Positions 5,622-6,380 of a stretch of DNA of 6,380 nt are shown in pieces. Position numbers and translations under genes: made by a program. The stretch's first letter is position 1. Each line of letters begins with the position of its first letter. The notes under the pieces are model-generated. The model saw only the letters and a list, made by a program, of their open reading frames with translations. It did not search any database and had not been told where the DNA came from. This DNA is from HGM04593 sp045592125 (GTDB lineage: Bacteria > Bacteroidota > Bacteroidia > Bacteroidales > Bacteroidaceae), in contig JAZNUE010000003.1 in NCBI GenBank assembly GCA_045592125.1, positions 1 through 6,380 on the forward strand, read 5' to 3'.

Positions 5622-6338
5622 TTAAGCGAACCACTTAACGTATGCGAAGCTCATACGGTGAGGAAGTTCCTCATGCTTAGGATACATACGGAATGCAATC
5701 TTGAATGCACCTGCGTTTGTAGGAGCGATTTCAGCACCGAATGTGAAGATATTGCCCTCGCGCTGTACAACATCCAAAGGATATGTAGCAAATACAGTCT
5801 CGCGACCCTTAGCATCGGTATCCAATACTACAAGTTCAATAGCTACTGCATTGTCAAGACCCTTCTCGTCAACCTTGACTGAAACGTTGTACTTCTCACC
5901 TGCTGACATTGCACCGTTCAAGAAGTCCTGAGCACCCTCTACTGAAAGAACCTCAACAGCATTCCACTTGGCAGCAACCTCTTCCTTCCACTTAGCGAGT
6001 TCACGAACTACCTTTGAGTCGTTTGCAACAAGGTGGTGATAACGCTCAGCCTGCTTGCAATAGAACTTGCTGTAGTAGTCATCGAGCTGACGCTTCATTG
6101 TGAAGTGAGGAGCAACCTCTGCGATAGACTTCTTGATGCAAGCAACCCACTCGTCTGAGTAAGCCTTACCATCGCGGTTGTAATACATTGGAAGAATCTC
6201 GTTCTCAAGCAATGTGTAGATTGTAGCGGCATCGAGCTGATCCTGGAACTCCTGGTTCTGGTATGTACGTTCCTCTTTCAAAGCCCAACCTGCACCTGGT
6301 TTGTAACCCTCGCACCACCAACCGTCGAGAACTGAGAA
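5622..6338 (-). CDS. glgP: Alpha-glucan (glycogen/maltodextrin) phosphorylase, C-terminal fragment
   Basis: The last 238 residues of a GT35-family phosphorylase, which releases glucose-1-phosphate from alpha-1,4-glucans using pyridoxal phosphate. The fragment opens at FSVLDGWWCEGYKPGAGWAL, the conserved stretch that normally follows the PLP/phosphate segment (TSGxKAxMNG). That segment and all upstream sequence are beyond the contig end. Next come TYQNQEFQDQLDAATIYTLLENEILPMYY and APHFTMKRQLDDYYSKFY, typical of the glycogen/starch/alpha-glucan phosphorylase type in Bacteroidetes (full length about 850 residues). The final 100 or so residues, from about WNAVEVLSVEG, look like a beta-rich accessory domain ending FAYVKWFA. 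The open frame can be extended to a TTG at 6353, but those extra codons are adapter-derived and preceded by an adapter-encoded stop. A strong terminator follows. Codon use looks like that of a well-expressed gene (many TAC, AAC, GAA), consistent with central metabolism. Confidence 0.92.
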   Translation of the reverse strand, partial: FSVLDGWWCEGYKPGAGWALKEERTYQNQEFQDQLDAATIYTLLENEILPMYYNRDGKAYSDEWVACIKKSIAEVAPHFTMKRQLDDYYSKFYCKQAERYHHLVANDSKVVRELAKWKEEVAAKWNAVEVLSVEGAQDFLNGAMSAGEKYNVSVKVDEKGLDNAVAIELVVLDTDAKGRETVFATYPLDVVQREGNIFTFGAEIAPTNAGAFKIAFRMYPKHEELPHRMSFAYVKWFA

Positions 6339-6339
6339 G

Positions 6340-6380
6340 AAGTCGGAGGCCAAGCGGTCTTAGGAAGACAAGGGTTAAGG
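6340..6380 (+). other. Sequencing-adapter and probable sample-barcode sequence at right contig end
   Basis: From 6340 the sequence reads AAGTCGGAGGCCAAGCGGTC, then TTAGGAAGACAA. As remembered, this is the full 32-nt MGI/DNBSEQ read adapter. The last 9 bases (GGGTTAAGG) fall where that design carries a 10-nt sample index. The phosphorylase frame loses homology exactly at this junction, which independently supports a non-genomic origin. Confidence 0.92.

Noticed and set aside
1..6359. 20-bp perfect terminal inverted repeats suggesting a 6.3-kb transposon or linear element
   Set aside because: The sequence matches a sequencing adapter and interrupts two genes at non-conserved points. It is a library artefact.

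Overview
The window looks like one short contig from a member of the Bacteroidales (Bacteroides/Prevotella/Muribaculaceae type). The evidence is protein content (DUF1460 amidase-like protein, short GDP-mannose pyrophosphorylase, Bacteroidetes-type alpha-glucan phosphorylase, IS110 transposase), Bacteroides-style promoter boxes (TTTG / TAnnTTTG), and AT-rich spacers without Shine-Dalgarno sites. Genus cannot be assigned. Both extreme ends match, from memory, an MGI/DNBSEQ library adapter in inverted orientation (1-20 and about 6340-6371, followed by 9 nt that may be a sample barcode). The biological sequence is therefore about 21-6339, and both outer genes are cut off by contig ends.

Layout: a 5'-truncated TPR protein (+, 22-1029) converges on mannose-1-phosphate guanylyltransferase (-, 1072-2133) across a 22-bp hairpin that probably terminates both transcripts. 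The guanylyltransferase has a clean Bacteroides promoter. Next come 20 in-phase heptamers (2271-2410) that run into the stop codon of a secreted DUF1460 protein (-, 2405-3256). A 350-bp intergenic region follows, made of hairpins and two copies of a GTCATCCCGAAC-type repeat. Then come an IS110-family insertion sequence (about 3581-4807), a HlyIII/PAQR-like membrane protein (-, 4835-5494), a strong terminator, and the C-terminal 238 residues of alpha-glucan phosphorylase (-, 5622-6338).

The most notable content is in the IS110 element. Its 230-bp non-coding left end can be folded by eye into a complete bridge RNA: a 5' stem-loop, a target-binding loop and a donor-binding loop. The guides can be read directly. 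The target loop carries a 10-nt copy of one flank and an 11-nt reverse complement of the other. The donor loop carries a 10-nt copy of the transposase-distal end and a 6-nt complement of the left-end tip. Removing the element restores an imperfect palindromic repeat ending in AATGACA, so the element appears programmed to insert at the tip of a dispersed intergenic repeat. Joining the two element ends, as in a circular intermediate, creates a TTTG-N20-TATATTTG promoter just upstream of the bridge RNA.

The other genes are housekeeping functions (sugar-nucleotide synthesis, glycogen breakdown, cell-wall processing, membrane homeostasis) with no obvious common pathway.
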